A DNA stretch of 64,000 nt from Aminobacter carboxidus (GTDB lineage Bacteria > Pseudomonadota > Alphaproteobacteria > Rhizobiales > Rhizobiaceae): contig NZ_JACZEP010000003.1 of the NCBI RefSeq assembly GCF_014863355.1, positions 434,001-498,000 of the forward strand, read 5' to 3'. Each line of letters begins with the position of its first letter. The first letter of the stretch is position 1. The notes beneath the pieces were generated by a model. The model did no database searches and was not told where the DNA came from. It was given only the letters and a program-made list of their open reading frames with translations. Shown piece by piece: positions 55,401 through 62,959 of the stretch. The position numbers and the translations under genes are program-made.

Positions 55401-57081
55401 CGACGAGCTTGCTGGAAAGATCCGCGTCTATCGCGAGGCGCTCACCGAAGCGGGCCACGACCCGAGCGCGCACAAGGTCACGCTGATGCTGCACACGCTG
55501 CTCGGCGAGGATCGTGAGGAAGTGCGGGAGCGTGCGCGCGGTCCAATGAAGGACTATCTGCGCAGTGCCGCAGCGCTCATCAAGCAATATGCCTGGGCCT
55601 TCCCAGCCTTCAAGAAGCCGCAGGGCGTGGTCCAGCCGATGGACATTGACCTGCAGTCGCTGCAGGCCGACGAACTCGACGCTATCCTCGAATTCGCCTT
55701 CCTGCGCTATTTCGAAGACAGCGGCCTGTTCGGCACGGTTGAGGACGCTCTCACGCGCGTCGACCAGATCGCGGCCATCGGGGTCGACGAGGTTGCCTGC
55801 CTGATAGACTATGGCATCCCGAGCGACATCGTGCTGGAGCGGTTGAAGCCGCTGGCCGAGGTGGTCGCCCGGGCGCGCGGGATGGACGTAGGCGAAACGA
55901 TGCCGCAGAGTGCGCTTTCGGCCGATATCGCGGCTCATGGCGTGACACATCTGCAGTGCACGCCGTCCATGGCGCGCATGTTCTTGGTCAATGAAGAGGA
56001 TAGGCAAGCTCTCAAGCAGGTCCGCCATCTCCTTATTGGCGGTGAGGCGTTGCAGGCCTCACTGCTTGCCGAATTGCGCAAGACGACCTCCGCGCCAGTT
56101 GAAAACATGTATGGCCCGACGGAAACGACCATCTGGTCGTCGACCATGACGGCCGACATCGGCGAGGGCGTTGTGCCGCTCGGCAAGCCGATCGCCAACA
56201 CGCAACTCTATGTGCTTGATGCGGCGTTGCGTCCGGTCGCGCCTGGTATGGCGGGCGAACTCGTCATTGGTGGCGAAGGTGTGGCGCGAGGCTATTTCGG
56301 TCGCGAGGATCTGACTCGTGAGCGCTTCGTGGCGAACCCCTTCGCCGATGGCAGGATGTATCGCACCGGCGACCTCGTGCGCTACACGACTGACGGCGTG
56401 TTGCAGTTCCTGGGTCGCACCGATCATCAGGTCAAAGTGAGGGGCTATCGCATCGAGCTTGGCGAGATCGAGTCGCGGATCGCGGAGTTTCCCGGTGTTG
56501 CCGAGACCATCGTTGTTGCCCGCGAGGATCGCGCCGACGATGTGCGTATTGTCGCCTATCTGCGACTCGGGGAAGGAAAATTCGACGAGACTGCCCTGCG
56601 CGCTCATTTGGCGAAGTCGCTGCCGGAATATATGGTGCCCGCGCATTTCGTCATGCTTAACGTGTTCCCGCTGACGCCAAACGCCAAGGTGGACCGCAAG
56701 GCGCTGCCGAGGCCTGAGGCAAAGCGCGAGGCCGAAACCGAGATCTATGTGGCGCCAGCCGATAAAGTGCAGCGCGAGATCGCCGAAACCTTCCGCCGCA
56801 TCCTCGGTGTTGAGCGCGTCGGGCTCAATGACAGCTTCTTCGCGCTCGGAGGTCACTCACTGCTGGCGGTGCAGGCGCATCGAGAGTTGAAGACGTCGAT
56901 CGCGCCCGACATCGCCATCACCGATCTGTTCCGTTTCCCGACAGTCGCGGCACTGTCTGGGCATCTTGCCGACCGTGGCAAATCCGACGAGCGGCTTAGC
57001 CAGGTTGCCGATCGCGCTGCCATGCGCCGTGCTGCACTCGGCGACCGACGCGCTGCGATGCAGCGCATGCGAGATGGCTGA
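52447..57081 (+). CDS. NRPS: formyltransferase, degenerate C, A domain with inserted luciferase-like monooxygenase, PCP
   Basis: About 1544 residues from MPSGQLKCVLIGDESL; earlier starts (52387, 52411) are possible. Formyltransferase ~5-300 keeps the catalytic set Asn94/His96 (NFHDGPLPRYAG) and Asp132 (RVDEGE). A condensation-like remnant ~350-520 has no HHxxxDG. The A domain begins ~535: A3 YTSGSTGRPKG, A4 SFDISVLEL. A luciferase-like monooxygenase of ~360 residues (DFGLFYWGNDDG, ALWTPERHFHAFGG) is inserted, then A5 NMYGPTETT, A8 VKVRGYRIELGE and Lys1418. PCP Ser1471 (ALGGHSLLA). The specificity residues read DILQLGMIWK, one change from the glycine code. It likely loads, formylates and oxidises glycine. 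MupA/Atu3671-type proteins resemble it. The stop overlaps the PPTase start. Confidence 0.9.
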   Translation: MPSGQLKCVLIGDESLLVQCAEIVRSHGHAIAMIVTNSASIRNWAQALDLSLCAFDGNVERQLANVDYDWLFSAANLRIIPDALWQTARQGAANFHDGPLPRYAGLNAPAWAILEGEANHGVTWHALTARVDEGEIYTQRMVEIGSDETALTLNTRCFEAGIATFEEMLFAIEAGTLTPRPQDLSQRTYYARDRRPPVAGTLRIDRDAQSLSRLVRGLDFGSGYANPLACAKIRTEDGLFAITKFELLGHADGQPASTVISVSDDGAVIAAADQQVLVQGIGLARNAGKTLSSCLHQGMRLPLLTDAEEQALDEAVARAAPHERRFREALAAARDIDLPDVKAWSPDGGAQVIAQPLRLPIPAGSRAATIAAFLVRFSGQDSLDIAYATDAVVALDSQFPGYFAKSAPFRIESLDGEAVGSFVARTNEALGKLREGGTYVSDLAERVPGLALPRLTIGLVEAASPSRATLIDGTALTFVLGEDEMLVLADRARIADRDLADMLSRLGIFAGTFVGGDKVSDLPLMSEEERQRVLYGWNETVRDHDRTICVHTLIERQAELTPDAVAVSFRDRSLSYRELDEKANRVAHRLIELGVKPDTLVGLHVSRSPELVIGALAIQKAGGAYVPLDPMFPADRLALMVEDSGAPVVLSERALDGALAVDGARRVNIEDILAAPGSAERPRSGVTSANLAYMIYTSGSTGRPKGVMVEHRNIANFFVGMDDRITIDEAGQPVWLAVTSLSFDISVLELFWTLARGFKVVIHASEVHDHKNAAPTAGRRRASGKAPMDFGLFYWGNDDGAGPAKYRLLLEGAKFADEHGFQALWTPERHFHAFGGPYPNPAVTGAAVAAVTKNLAIRAGSCVLPLHHPARVAEEWAVLDNISNGRVGLAFASGWMPEDFVLRPENAPPHNKAALLRDIETVRRLWRGEKVDFDFGAGKIGVVTLPRPVQKELPIWITTAGNTDTYREAGRLGANVLTHLLGQSIDELAGKIRVYREALTEAGHDPSAHKVTLMLHTLLGEDREEVRERARGPMKDYLRSAAALIKQYAWAFPAFKKPQGVVQPMDIDLQSLQADELDAILEFAFLRYFEDSGLFGTVEDALTRVDQIAAIGVDEVACLIDYGIPSDIVLERLKPLAEVVARARGMDVGETMPQSALSADIAAHGVTHLQCTPSMARMFLVNEEDRQALKQVRHLLIGGEALQASLLAELRKTTSAPVENMYGPTETTIWSSTMTADIGEGVVPLGKPIANTQLYVLDAALRPVAPGMAGELVIGGEGVARGYFGREDLTRERFVANPFADGRMYRTGDLVRYTTDGVLQFLGRTDHQVKVRGYRIELGEIESRIAEFPGVAETIVVAREDRADDVRIVAYLRLGEGKFDETALRAHLAKSLPEYMVPAHFVMLNVFPLTPNAKVDRKALPRPEAKREAETEIYVAPADKVQREIAETFRRILGVERVGLNDSFFALGGHSLLAVQAHRELKTSIAPDIAITDLFRFPTVAALSGHLADRGKSDERLSQVADRAAMRRAALGDRRAAMQRMRDG

Positions 57082-57779
57082 TGAGCCTTCTCGCTACACT
57101 ATTCGAGCCCGGTGTTGGCGTTGCGACCGCTGATCCATCACGGCCGGCTGCAAGCCTCTATCCTGCCGAAGAGGCATTTGTATCTCACGCGGTAGAACAA
57201 CGAAGGCGCGAATTCGCTATCGGGCGCGATTGCGCGCGCATGGCGATGCGAACGCTCGGCATTCCAGCGCAGGCCGTCCCCGCCGGAGGCGACCGCGCTC
57301 CCATCTGGCCGGATGGCATAGTTGGCTCGATCAGTCACTGCGACGGGCTATGCGGTGCAGTGGTTGCCAGAAGAGCACATGGTTTCCGCTCGCTTGGACT
57401 TGATATCGAGCCAGCCAGCCCACTGGACGATGATCTTATGGATGCGATCTGCACTGGGCAGGAAATCGACTGGCTGGAGGCGCTACCGGCTTGCCAGAGC
57501 GGTCTCATGGCGCGGGCGATCTTCAGCGCCAAGGAAACAGTGTACAAGACCCAGTACCCTCTCAGTGGCCAGTTGATTGATTTTCACGCTGTTTCGATCC
57601 GCCTCGACATGGCGGCGGCGCGCTTCGCGGCGACGTTTCATGTCAATGCCAGCCCATTTCGTGTTGACGAACAGTTGCAAGGCCGGTTTGCCATCGATGC
57701 CGGTTTCATCGTCACGGCCATGGTCCTGAAAGGCGTGCAAGCGAAAACTGCGCGGCAGGAATTCACCACATGGGCCTGA
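57081..57779 (+). CDS. 4'-Phosphopantetheinyl transferase (Sfp/EntD family)
   Basis: 232 residues. Family motifs are RRREFAIGRDCARMAM, GSISHCDGLCGAVVA, RSLGLDIEPASPLDD (metal-binding Asp/Glu) and FSAKETVYKTQYPL. The EntD-like spacing suggests an enzyme that primes carrier proteins of secondary-metabolite synthases. It should activate Ser1471 of the NRPS and Ser1816 of the PKS. Its ATG overlaps the NRPS stop by one base, and its own stop overlaps the next gene by ten, so expression is coupled. Confidence 0.93.
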   Translation: MSLLATLFEPGVGVATADPSRPAASLYPAEEAFVSHAVEQRRREFAIGRDCARMAMRTLGIPAQAVPAGGDRAPIWPDGIVGSISHCDGLCGAVVARRAHGFRSLGLDIEPASPLDDDLMDAICTGQEIDWLEALPACQSGLMARAIFSAKETVYKTQYPLSGQLIDFHAVSIRLDMAAARFAATFHVNASPFRVDEQLQGRFAIDAGFIVTAMVLKGVQAKTARQEFTTWA

Positions 57780-59050
57780 TACATACTGTCGAGCCGAGCG
57801 ATACGGATGATGTCGCCGATGCGTCTCGCGACGAGACTTTGCTGTTGGTTACGATGGTGCGGTTGCGGCAAGGGCCGCGCGGGCTCCAGCTCGACGACCA
57901 GACTTGTGCTGGCCTCGCGCGCTGGGCCGAGCGCTTCAAGGGGGTGGTCTTCTGCGGCCTTCTGATGGAAGGCGATGCAGAGGACGACACGTCCGTGACT
58001 TGGGTCGATGTCGATACGTTGCCGGACAGTAACCGGCTGCGGTTCCTGGCCTTGCCTTTCGCCTACAAGGTAGGTGCGTTTTCGCGCGCCTATCGCGCAA
58101 CGCGCGCGCTGCTCGCCGAGGAAGTAGGCAAAGCGGACAGACTTTGCTTCACCATTGGCTGCATCTTTGGCGACTGGGGTGCGGTTGGCGGGTTGGAAGC
58201 GATCCGGCAGGGGCGCAAGTTTGCCGTATGGTTCGACAGGGTCGAATATGACGTGCTGCGTAATACGCTGCATACGATGAGCTTCAAGCGCCGCTTCAAG
58301 GAGCGCATGACGCTGCCTTTCATGAAGATCTATCACCACTATCTGGTCCGCCGATCTTCGCTCGGGCTCTTCCAGGGCATGGACACATTCAACGCCTTTG
58401 CCGCTTCGTCAAGCAACCCGGCCTGCGTCTACGACGTCCATACGCGGCGGGAGGATTTCATCGCGGCTGCCGACGTTATGCTCAAGGCTGCGCAAGTCGA
58501 GGCGGGCGTGCCGTTGAAAATCACCTATGTCGGGCGCGCTGCGGCGATGAAGGGCCCGGAGGATTGGTTGCGGGCCATCCATGACGCTGTACAGGCAGGC
58601 GTTGATCTGCACGCGACATGGCTCGGCGACGGCCCGCTTCTGCCGCAGATGAGGTCGATGGTGGACCAGCTTGGGCTGGCCGGGCAGGTCGAGCTCGTAG
58701 GCTATGTGGGAGACCGCGAAACGGTGCTCGATAGGCTTCGGCAGAGCCACCTCTTCCTGTTTTGTCACAAGACGGCGGAATCACCACGCTGCCTGATCGA
58801 GGCGCTGGTTTCCGGCTGTCCTATCGTCGGCTACGGTGCCCCCTATCCGCAGGGCCTTGTCGAGGGCGAAGGCGGTGGCGCCTTCAGCCGCATGGATGAT
58901 TTCGACGGCCTCGCTGCGCTGATCGTCGCACTTGACCGCGACCGAAAACGCCTCGCCGGGCTCGTACGTGACGCTGCTGCCACCGGCCGGAAGTTCGACG
59001 AGGCAACGCTCTATCGCAAGAGAGCCGGCCTGATCGCGGCCCATGCGTGA
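57770..59050 (+). CDS. Glycosyltransferase, GT4-like
   Basis: 426 residues, GT-B fold. The C-terminal nucleotide-sugar domain has ITYVGRAAAMKGPEDWLRAIHDAV, WLGDGPLLPQM, GYVGDRETVLDRLRQSHLFLFCH and the acidic motif ESPRCLIEALVSGCPIVGYG. The N-terminal domain is divergent and I do not recognise a donor or acceptor. No signal or membrane segment. It overlaps the PPTase gene by 10 bases. This places sugar transfer in the same transcript as the NRPS: either the peptide-polyketide is glycosylated, or it modifies a polysaccharide made nearby. Confidence 0.88.
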   Translation: MGLIHTVEPSDTDDVADASRDETLLLVTMVRLRQGPRGLQLDDQTCAGLARWAERFKGVVFCGLLMEGDAEDDTSVTWVDVDTLPDSNRLRFLALPFAYKVGAFSRAYRATRALLAEEVGKADRLCFTIGCIFGDWGAVGGLEAIRQGRKFAVWFDRVEYDVLRNTLHTMSFKRRFKERMTLPFMKIYHHYLVRRSSLGLFQGMDTFNAFAASSSNPACVYDVHTRREDFIAAADVMLKAAQVEAGVPLKITYVGRAAAMKGPEDWLRAIHDAVQAGVDLHATWLGDGPLLPQMRSMVDQLGLAGQVELVGYVGDRETVLDRLRQSHLFLFCHKTAESPRCLIEALVSGCPIVGYGAPYPQGLVEGEGGGAFSRMDDFDGLAALIVALDRDRKRLAGLVRDAAATGRKFDEATLYRKRAGLIAAHA

Positions 59051-60138
59051 TGCGGTTCCTGTCAATTCTGGCCTTGAGCGTCGCCATGTCAGGCCTTGCT
59101 GTGCAGAATGCGGCGACGCCGGCTCTGCGGGCTGAGGCCAAAACATTGACCGCCGCACCGTCCAGCCTTTTCGTATCCGGTCACAGCCTGACGGATCGAC
59201 CCATGCTGGAGAAATTGGCCGAAATGGCCACTGGTTCGAGCCGGCCCATTGTCTGGAACATGCAGAATATTGGTGGCTCGTCCCTCGAGCAGCGCTCCAT
59301 GGGGACCGATCCAGCGCGTCCCTGGTCCGGGTTTAGCTCGGGCACAGATCGTGATGGCGGCCCCGTTGATGTCTTGGCCGAATGGCGCGAACCCTCCGTT
59401 GGGGGCAGGTCGTACGATCTTCTGCTCGTGACGGAACTGCACTCTCTGCTAGATACGCTCATGCGGCAGGGGACAGTGCGCTATCTCAACGAGTTCCAGC
59501 GCCGCTTCCTCGAAACCAACCCCTCAGGGGCGATTTGGTTCATGGCGCCGTGGCTGAATGTTTCCGACAGGGAAGACCCACGCGACTGGATCGATTATGA
59601 GCGGCGGGCTTCGTCGGTCTGGCGATGCGTCGTGGAAGCCGCCAGCACTGGCGCTGCCCCTGGCGAACGTGGATCAGGCATCGGCTTCGTCCCGGCGAGC
59701 CTGGCCCTGGCTGAACTTGTGGACTACCTCACCAGCGCTTCCCGCGCGGGCTTCGAGAATATGACACCGGGCGATGTTGTGCGTTCGCTATTTACCGACA
59801 CTGTCCACCTGACCGATCTTGGCGAAACTTATACGGCGCTGATCACCTTTGCGACAATCCATGGGCTGGATGCCGGGATGGTTGGCATGCCCGATAGGGA
59901 AGGCGACGCTCGAGCGCAGACGCTAAAGGCCTTCGCTACGGAATTCCTGCACGGTTACCGTGCTGCCGAGCCTTTGGAGCAATGTCCCAGCGGTGTTTCG
60001 CCTTCCTTTGCGTGGGCCTATGCGGAGTATGCCAACAAAATCTATCGTGCCGATTTTTCCTGGCCGCGCGCGGCGATCCAGCGGTGGCGCGATACCGCGC
60101 GCTTCGGCTGGAACCTGCGCAATGCCTTTGCCGATTGA
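59050..60138 (+). CDS. Secreted protein with SGNH-hydrolase-like features
   Basis: About 362 residues from the ATG at 59050 (overlapping the GT stop, TGATG). The N-terminus MRFLSILALSVAMSGLA is a signal peptide. FVSGHSLTDRPMLEKLAEMA resembles block I of SGNH/GDSL hydrolases with His in place of Asp; NIGGSSLEQ and DTVHLTDLGETYTALITFA resemble later blocks, the last holding an Asp-x-x-His pair. No closer family is recognised. It may be a periplasmic acyl esterase or acyltransferase working on polysaccharide or on the glycosylated metabolite. It is the last gene of the NRPS operon and converges on GH9 with 9 bases between stops. Confidence 0.65.
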   Translation: MRFLSILALSVAMSGLAVQNAATPALRAEAKTLTAAPSSLFVSGHSLTDRPMLEKLAEMATGSSRPIVWNMQNIGGSSLEQRSMGTDPARPWSGFSSGTDRDGGPVDVLAEWREPSVGGRSYDLLLVTELHSLLDTLMRQGTVRYLNEFQRRFLETNPSGAIWFMAPWLNVSDREDPRDWIDYERRASSVWRCVVEAASTGAAPGERGSGIGFVPASLALAELVDYLTSASRAGFENMTPGDVVRSLFTDTVHLTDLGETYTALITFATIHGLDAGMVGMPDREGDARAQTLKAFATEFLHGYRAAEPLEQCPSGVSPSFAWAYAEYANKIYRADFSWPRAAIQRWRDTARFGWNLRNAFAD

Positions 60139-60147
60139 TCTTTCGTG

Positions 60148-62886
60148 TTACTGCCGGCCATGAAGGTAGAGCGCCAGTGCGGCCATCGTGCCGATAGACT
60201 GATGCACCGTATATTCCTGCTGCATGATCACCGAGGGGTGCTCTACCAGATATTCATGATAGGGCAGGGAAAAGCGCGGTGGTTCGATGCGCCGCTGGGC
60301 TGCGTTTTCGGCGGTGCCTGTCTCGGCAAGGGGTGACCATGGCGGCCCGAACACCCAGCCATAGGCGGTCGCCGCTTGCGGCGCAAAGCCGAAGATGGTG
60401 ATGCCGCTTGGCGCAGCGACGCCCATCGCGCGGTGGTCCTCGTGCAGCGGATGCAGAATCTGCCGTGCCCCGAGTCCGGTCACGAAACTTAGGCCCACCT
60501 GATTGACCCCGACCATGGCCTGATATCCCTGTTCCATGACCCGCAGGATCTGAGGGTCATTCGACAGAAGATGCGCGCGCATCAGCGTCTGCACCTGGTT
60601 GTAGTCCGGCGCGCCGCCTTCGCCCCAGCCTGCGGGCGCGTCGGGATGCTTCATGTTCGGATAGGCGGCTTGTTGCTGCGCGCCCGTGATGATTACGGCT
60701 TCCGCGACAAACCTCGCGGCAATCTCTTCACCTATCCCCGCATCCGAACCCGCCGTTTTGAGATAGTCCCATGCGGCATCACCCTTGTGTGCGAAGAGCC
60801 CCTGGTCCTCGCGCCACGATGCTTCGAAGATACCTCTATGCTCCGGACTGCCGAGCAGCCTGTAGAGAGCCGCGGCCGCTGCGCGGCGATATTCCTTGGC
60901 GACCTTCTGCAGTTGTTCGCGGCGTGGCGACCAACCATCCGGTCCGAACGCGGCGGTCTCCACAGCCGCCGCGATCGCTTCGCGATAAAACGCATCAGGG
61001 TCCGCAAAGCCGCGTTCGGCGGCAGTCCAAGCGGCGCGAGCACTGTCTTCGAACAGGATGGCGGCGTCGAATTTGCCTAGCGTTTTCAAAACGCGTGCCA
61101 GCTTGGCGGCGACGGCTGCGTATTTGTAAGTCGAGATATGGTCTGGCGCGTACGCGTAGACCTCTTGTCGTTCAAGATAGCTCGGCTCGCCGAGCAAAGG
61201 GTGCGCTGCGCTTTCGATGCCGCCGCGAATGCTTCCGTCATCGGTCTGGAGCCGGCGGAAGAAGTCCATGGCCCAGATTGCTTCTTGGACAACATCAGGA
61301 AGGTCGTCGGTATCACGATATGCTGGATTCGCCAGCAGGGCGCTCGATTTAGGCACATTGAACTTGAGTGCGCGCTGGCCCTTGGGCAACGCCTCAAAGG
61401 CGTCGAGTAGCAGCGAGGCTACCTCGACATGCTGGATACGGCGGTCCCAGTCGCCCGCGTCCATGTAACCGCCCCAATAGCTGTCCGGCGCTTTTTTTTC
61501 GGTATGCCAGCGTGGTTTCACACCCTCCTCAAAGGGGATGAAACCCGTATCGAAATTGGACGACCAGGCCAGTGGCAGCCTGCTTTCGATGACTGTCATG
61601 CCGAGGCCCGGCCGGAATGCCAATGGCCGCCGATAGCCAAAGCGCCCGTCGATCTCGATGCCGCTGCGTTGGTGGTAGAGTCCCGTCATCGAATTGTGCG
61701 CGGCGTTCAACCAAACATCCGTTCCTACCGCAAACGCGTCGGAAACACCGAGACCGGGAACACGAAGACGGAATGGCCCGCCAGATTGCGGCGCCCAAGC
61801 GGAATAGTCGAGTTCGAAGACGAAGGTTCCGGCCCGGTTGGCGCTGTACGCAGGTGCGACGGTTGCTCCAGAAGAGAGTGCTGCCGGAAGCGCCCCGTCC
61901 GAATCGGCGAGCGTGAACGCGTTGGCAGTGGCGTCTGCCACCGTACCGAAGACTGCGCGTGCATCCTGTTCGCCGCCCAGCCGCTCCAAGCTCACGCGTT
62001 GTCCATCGGTCAGGCCGTGTGGGGCAACCGTCGTCACGCGCCTTGTATTTGTGTCGAGCGATCGGATTGCGATGCGCGGCGCAGTCGCTGCAGTGTAGTC
62101 GAGCAAAGTTTTGGGCAAACCATTGCCCGGCTCGGCATCGTCAGGGCTCTTGCGCAGGCTTACGACACCAGAGAAAACCGTCATACCTTCAGGATCTACG
62201 ACGTCGAAACCGTTGATATGGTAATCCCTGAAGTCGACCGCACCGTCGTTCTTGCCGCCCGGCAGCCAGAGCGCAAGGTAGGCGGTCTTCGTGGCATCCT
62301 TGATCGCGTGTCCAAGTTGCGTCGAGCGGATCGCCATCGCGCGGGTTGTCCGGTCGTCGAAGGTGAAGCTTTGGTCCGCAAGCATACCGTTTGGCCAGCG
62401 GATGACATGTTTGCCCTGGGGCAGGGGTCCATCGAGCTTGAGATAAATCTGGTGCTTGAAAGCAGCACCCGTCCGCGTGTCGCCATTCGGGCCGGGGTAG
62501 AGGCCGGAATCGTAAGGCATGGATTTGCGATGAACTGCGATGACGCGTCGGCCGCCGATTTCGCCGTAAAGGCCGGCGGCATCCACGCTGTTGCGATCAA
62601 GGAAAATATCGGGGGGCGTGTCGGCAAGCCGGGCATGGGCCGCCTTCGGTCCAATGACCAGGCCGGGCACGCCATCGACAGCAATCCAGCGTCCAAGCAT
62701 CTGGGGCTTCGGCTGCGGCAGGGCCATGATCTGCCCGCGCAAAAACGAGGGATCGCGCAGTTCAACAGCGATGATGTCGGGCGTCGCCATGGTGACTTCC
62801 CCAACTTCGATATCACGCGAACTGGCCCGAGCAGTCGCCGGGAAAGCTAGCAACGCTATGAGGAGGATGCGAAAAGCGAAGACCAC
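60148..62886 (-). CDS. Glycoside hydrolase family 9-like secreted enzyme
   Basis: 912 residues starting with GTG; GGAAGG lies upstream. The signal peptide is FAFRILLIALLAFPATARASS. The N-terminal ~400 residues are beta-rich, with a cellulase-N Ig-like segment (GTFVFELDYSAWAPQSGGPFRLRVPGLG). The (alpha/alpha)6 domain starts ~450 with the GH9 nucleophile/base region GGYMDAGDWDRRIQHVEV. Near the C-terminus EYTVHQSIGTMA carries the likely acid Glu. The GH9 family cuts beta-glucans; in polysaccharide loci such enzymes trim or release the polymer. It is divergent from the polymerase-like gene and convergent with the NRPS operon. Confidence 0.8.
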   Translation of the reverse strand: MVFAFRILLIALLAFPATARASSRDIEVGEVTMATPDIIAVELRDPSFLRGQIMALPQPKPQMLGRWIAVDGVPGLVIGPKAAHARLADTPPDIFLDRNSVDAAGLYGEIGGRRVIAVHRKSMPYDSGLYPGPNGDTRTGAAFKHQIYLKLDGPLPQGKHVIRWPNGMLADQSFTFDDRTTRAMAIRSTQLGHAIKDATKTAYLALWLPGGKNDGAVDFRDYHINGFDVVDPEGMTVFSGVVSLRKSPDDAEPGNGLPKTLLDYTAATAPRIAIRSLDTNTRRVTTVAPHGLTDGQRVSLERLGGEQDARAVFGTVADATANAFTLADSDGALPAALSSGATVAPAYSANRAGTFVFELDYSAWAPQSGGPFRLRVPGLGVSDAFAVGTDVWLNAAHNSMTGLYHQRSGIEIDGRFGYRRPLAFRPGLGMTVIESRLPLAWSSNFDTGFIPFEEGVKPRWHTEKKAPDSYWGGYMDAGDWDRRIQHVEVASLLLDAFEALPKGQRALKFNVPKSSALLANPAYRDTDDLPDVVQEAIWAMDFFRRLQTDDGSIRGGIESAAHPLLGEPSYLERQEVYAYAPDHISTYKYAAVAAKLARVLKTLGKFDAAILFEDSARAAWTAAERGFADPDAFYREAIAAAVETAAFGPDGWSPRREQLQKVAKEYRRAAAAALYRLLGSPEHRGIFEASWREDQGLFAHKGDAAWDYLKTAGSDAGIGEEIAARFVAEAVIITGAQQQAAYPNMKHPDAPAGWGEGGAPDYNQVQTLMRAHLLSNDPQILRVMEQGYQAMVGVNQVGLSFVTGLGARQILHPLHEDHRAMGVAAPSGITIFGFAPQAATAYGWVFGPPWSPLAETGTAENAAQRRIEPPRFSLPYHEYLVEHPSVIMQQEYTVHQSIGTMAALALYLHGRQ

Positions 62887-62959
62887 GTTATCGTTAACCT
62901 TCCGTCGGACTACTCTCGGCCGTTAACCCGGAGTTCCCAGGCGCCATGTTATTGCATTG
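62887..62959. promoter_or_regulatory. Divergent promoter region between GH9 and polymerase-like genes
   Basis: This short interval contains two CGTTAACC words (62892-62899 and 62921-62928), the first within CGTTAACCTTCCGTC, which resembles a sequence in the PKS/NRPS intergenic region. Possibly a common regulator site. Confidence 0.35.
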
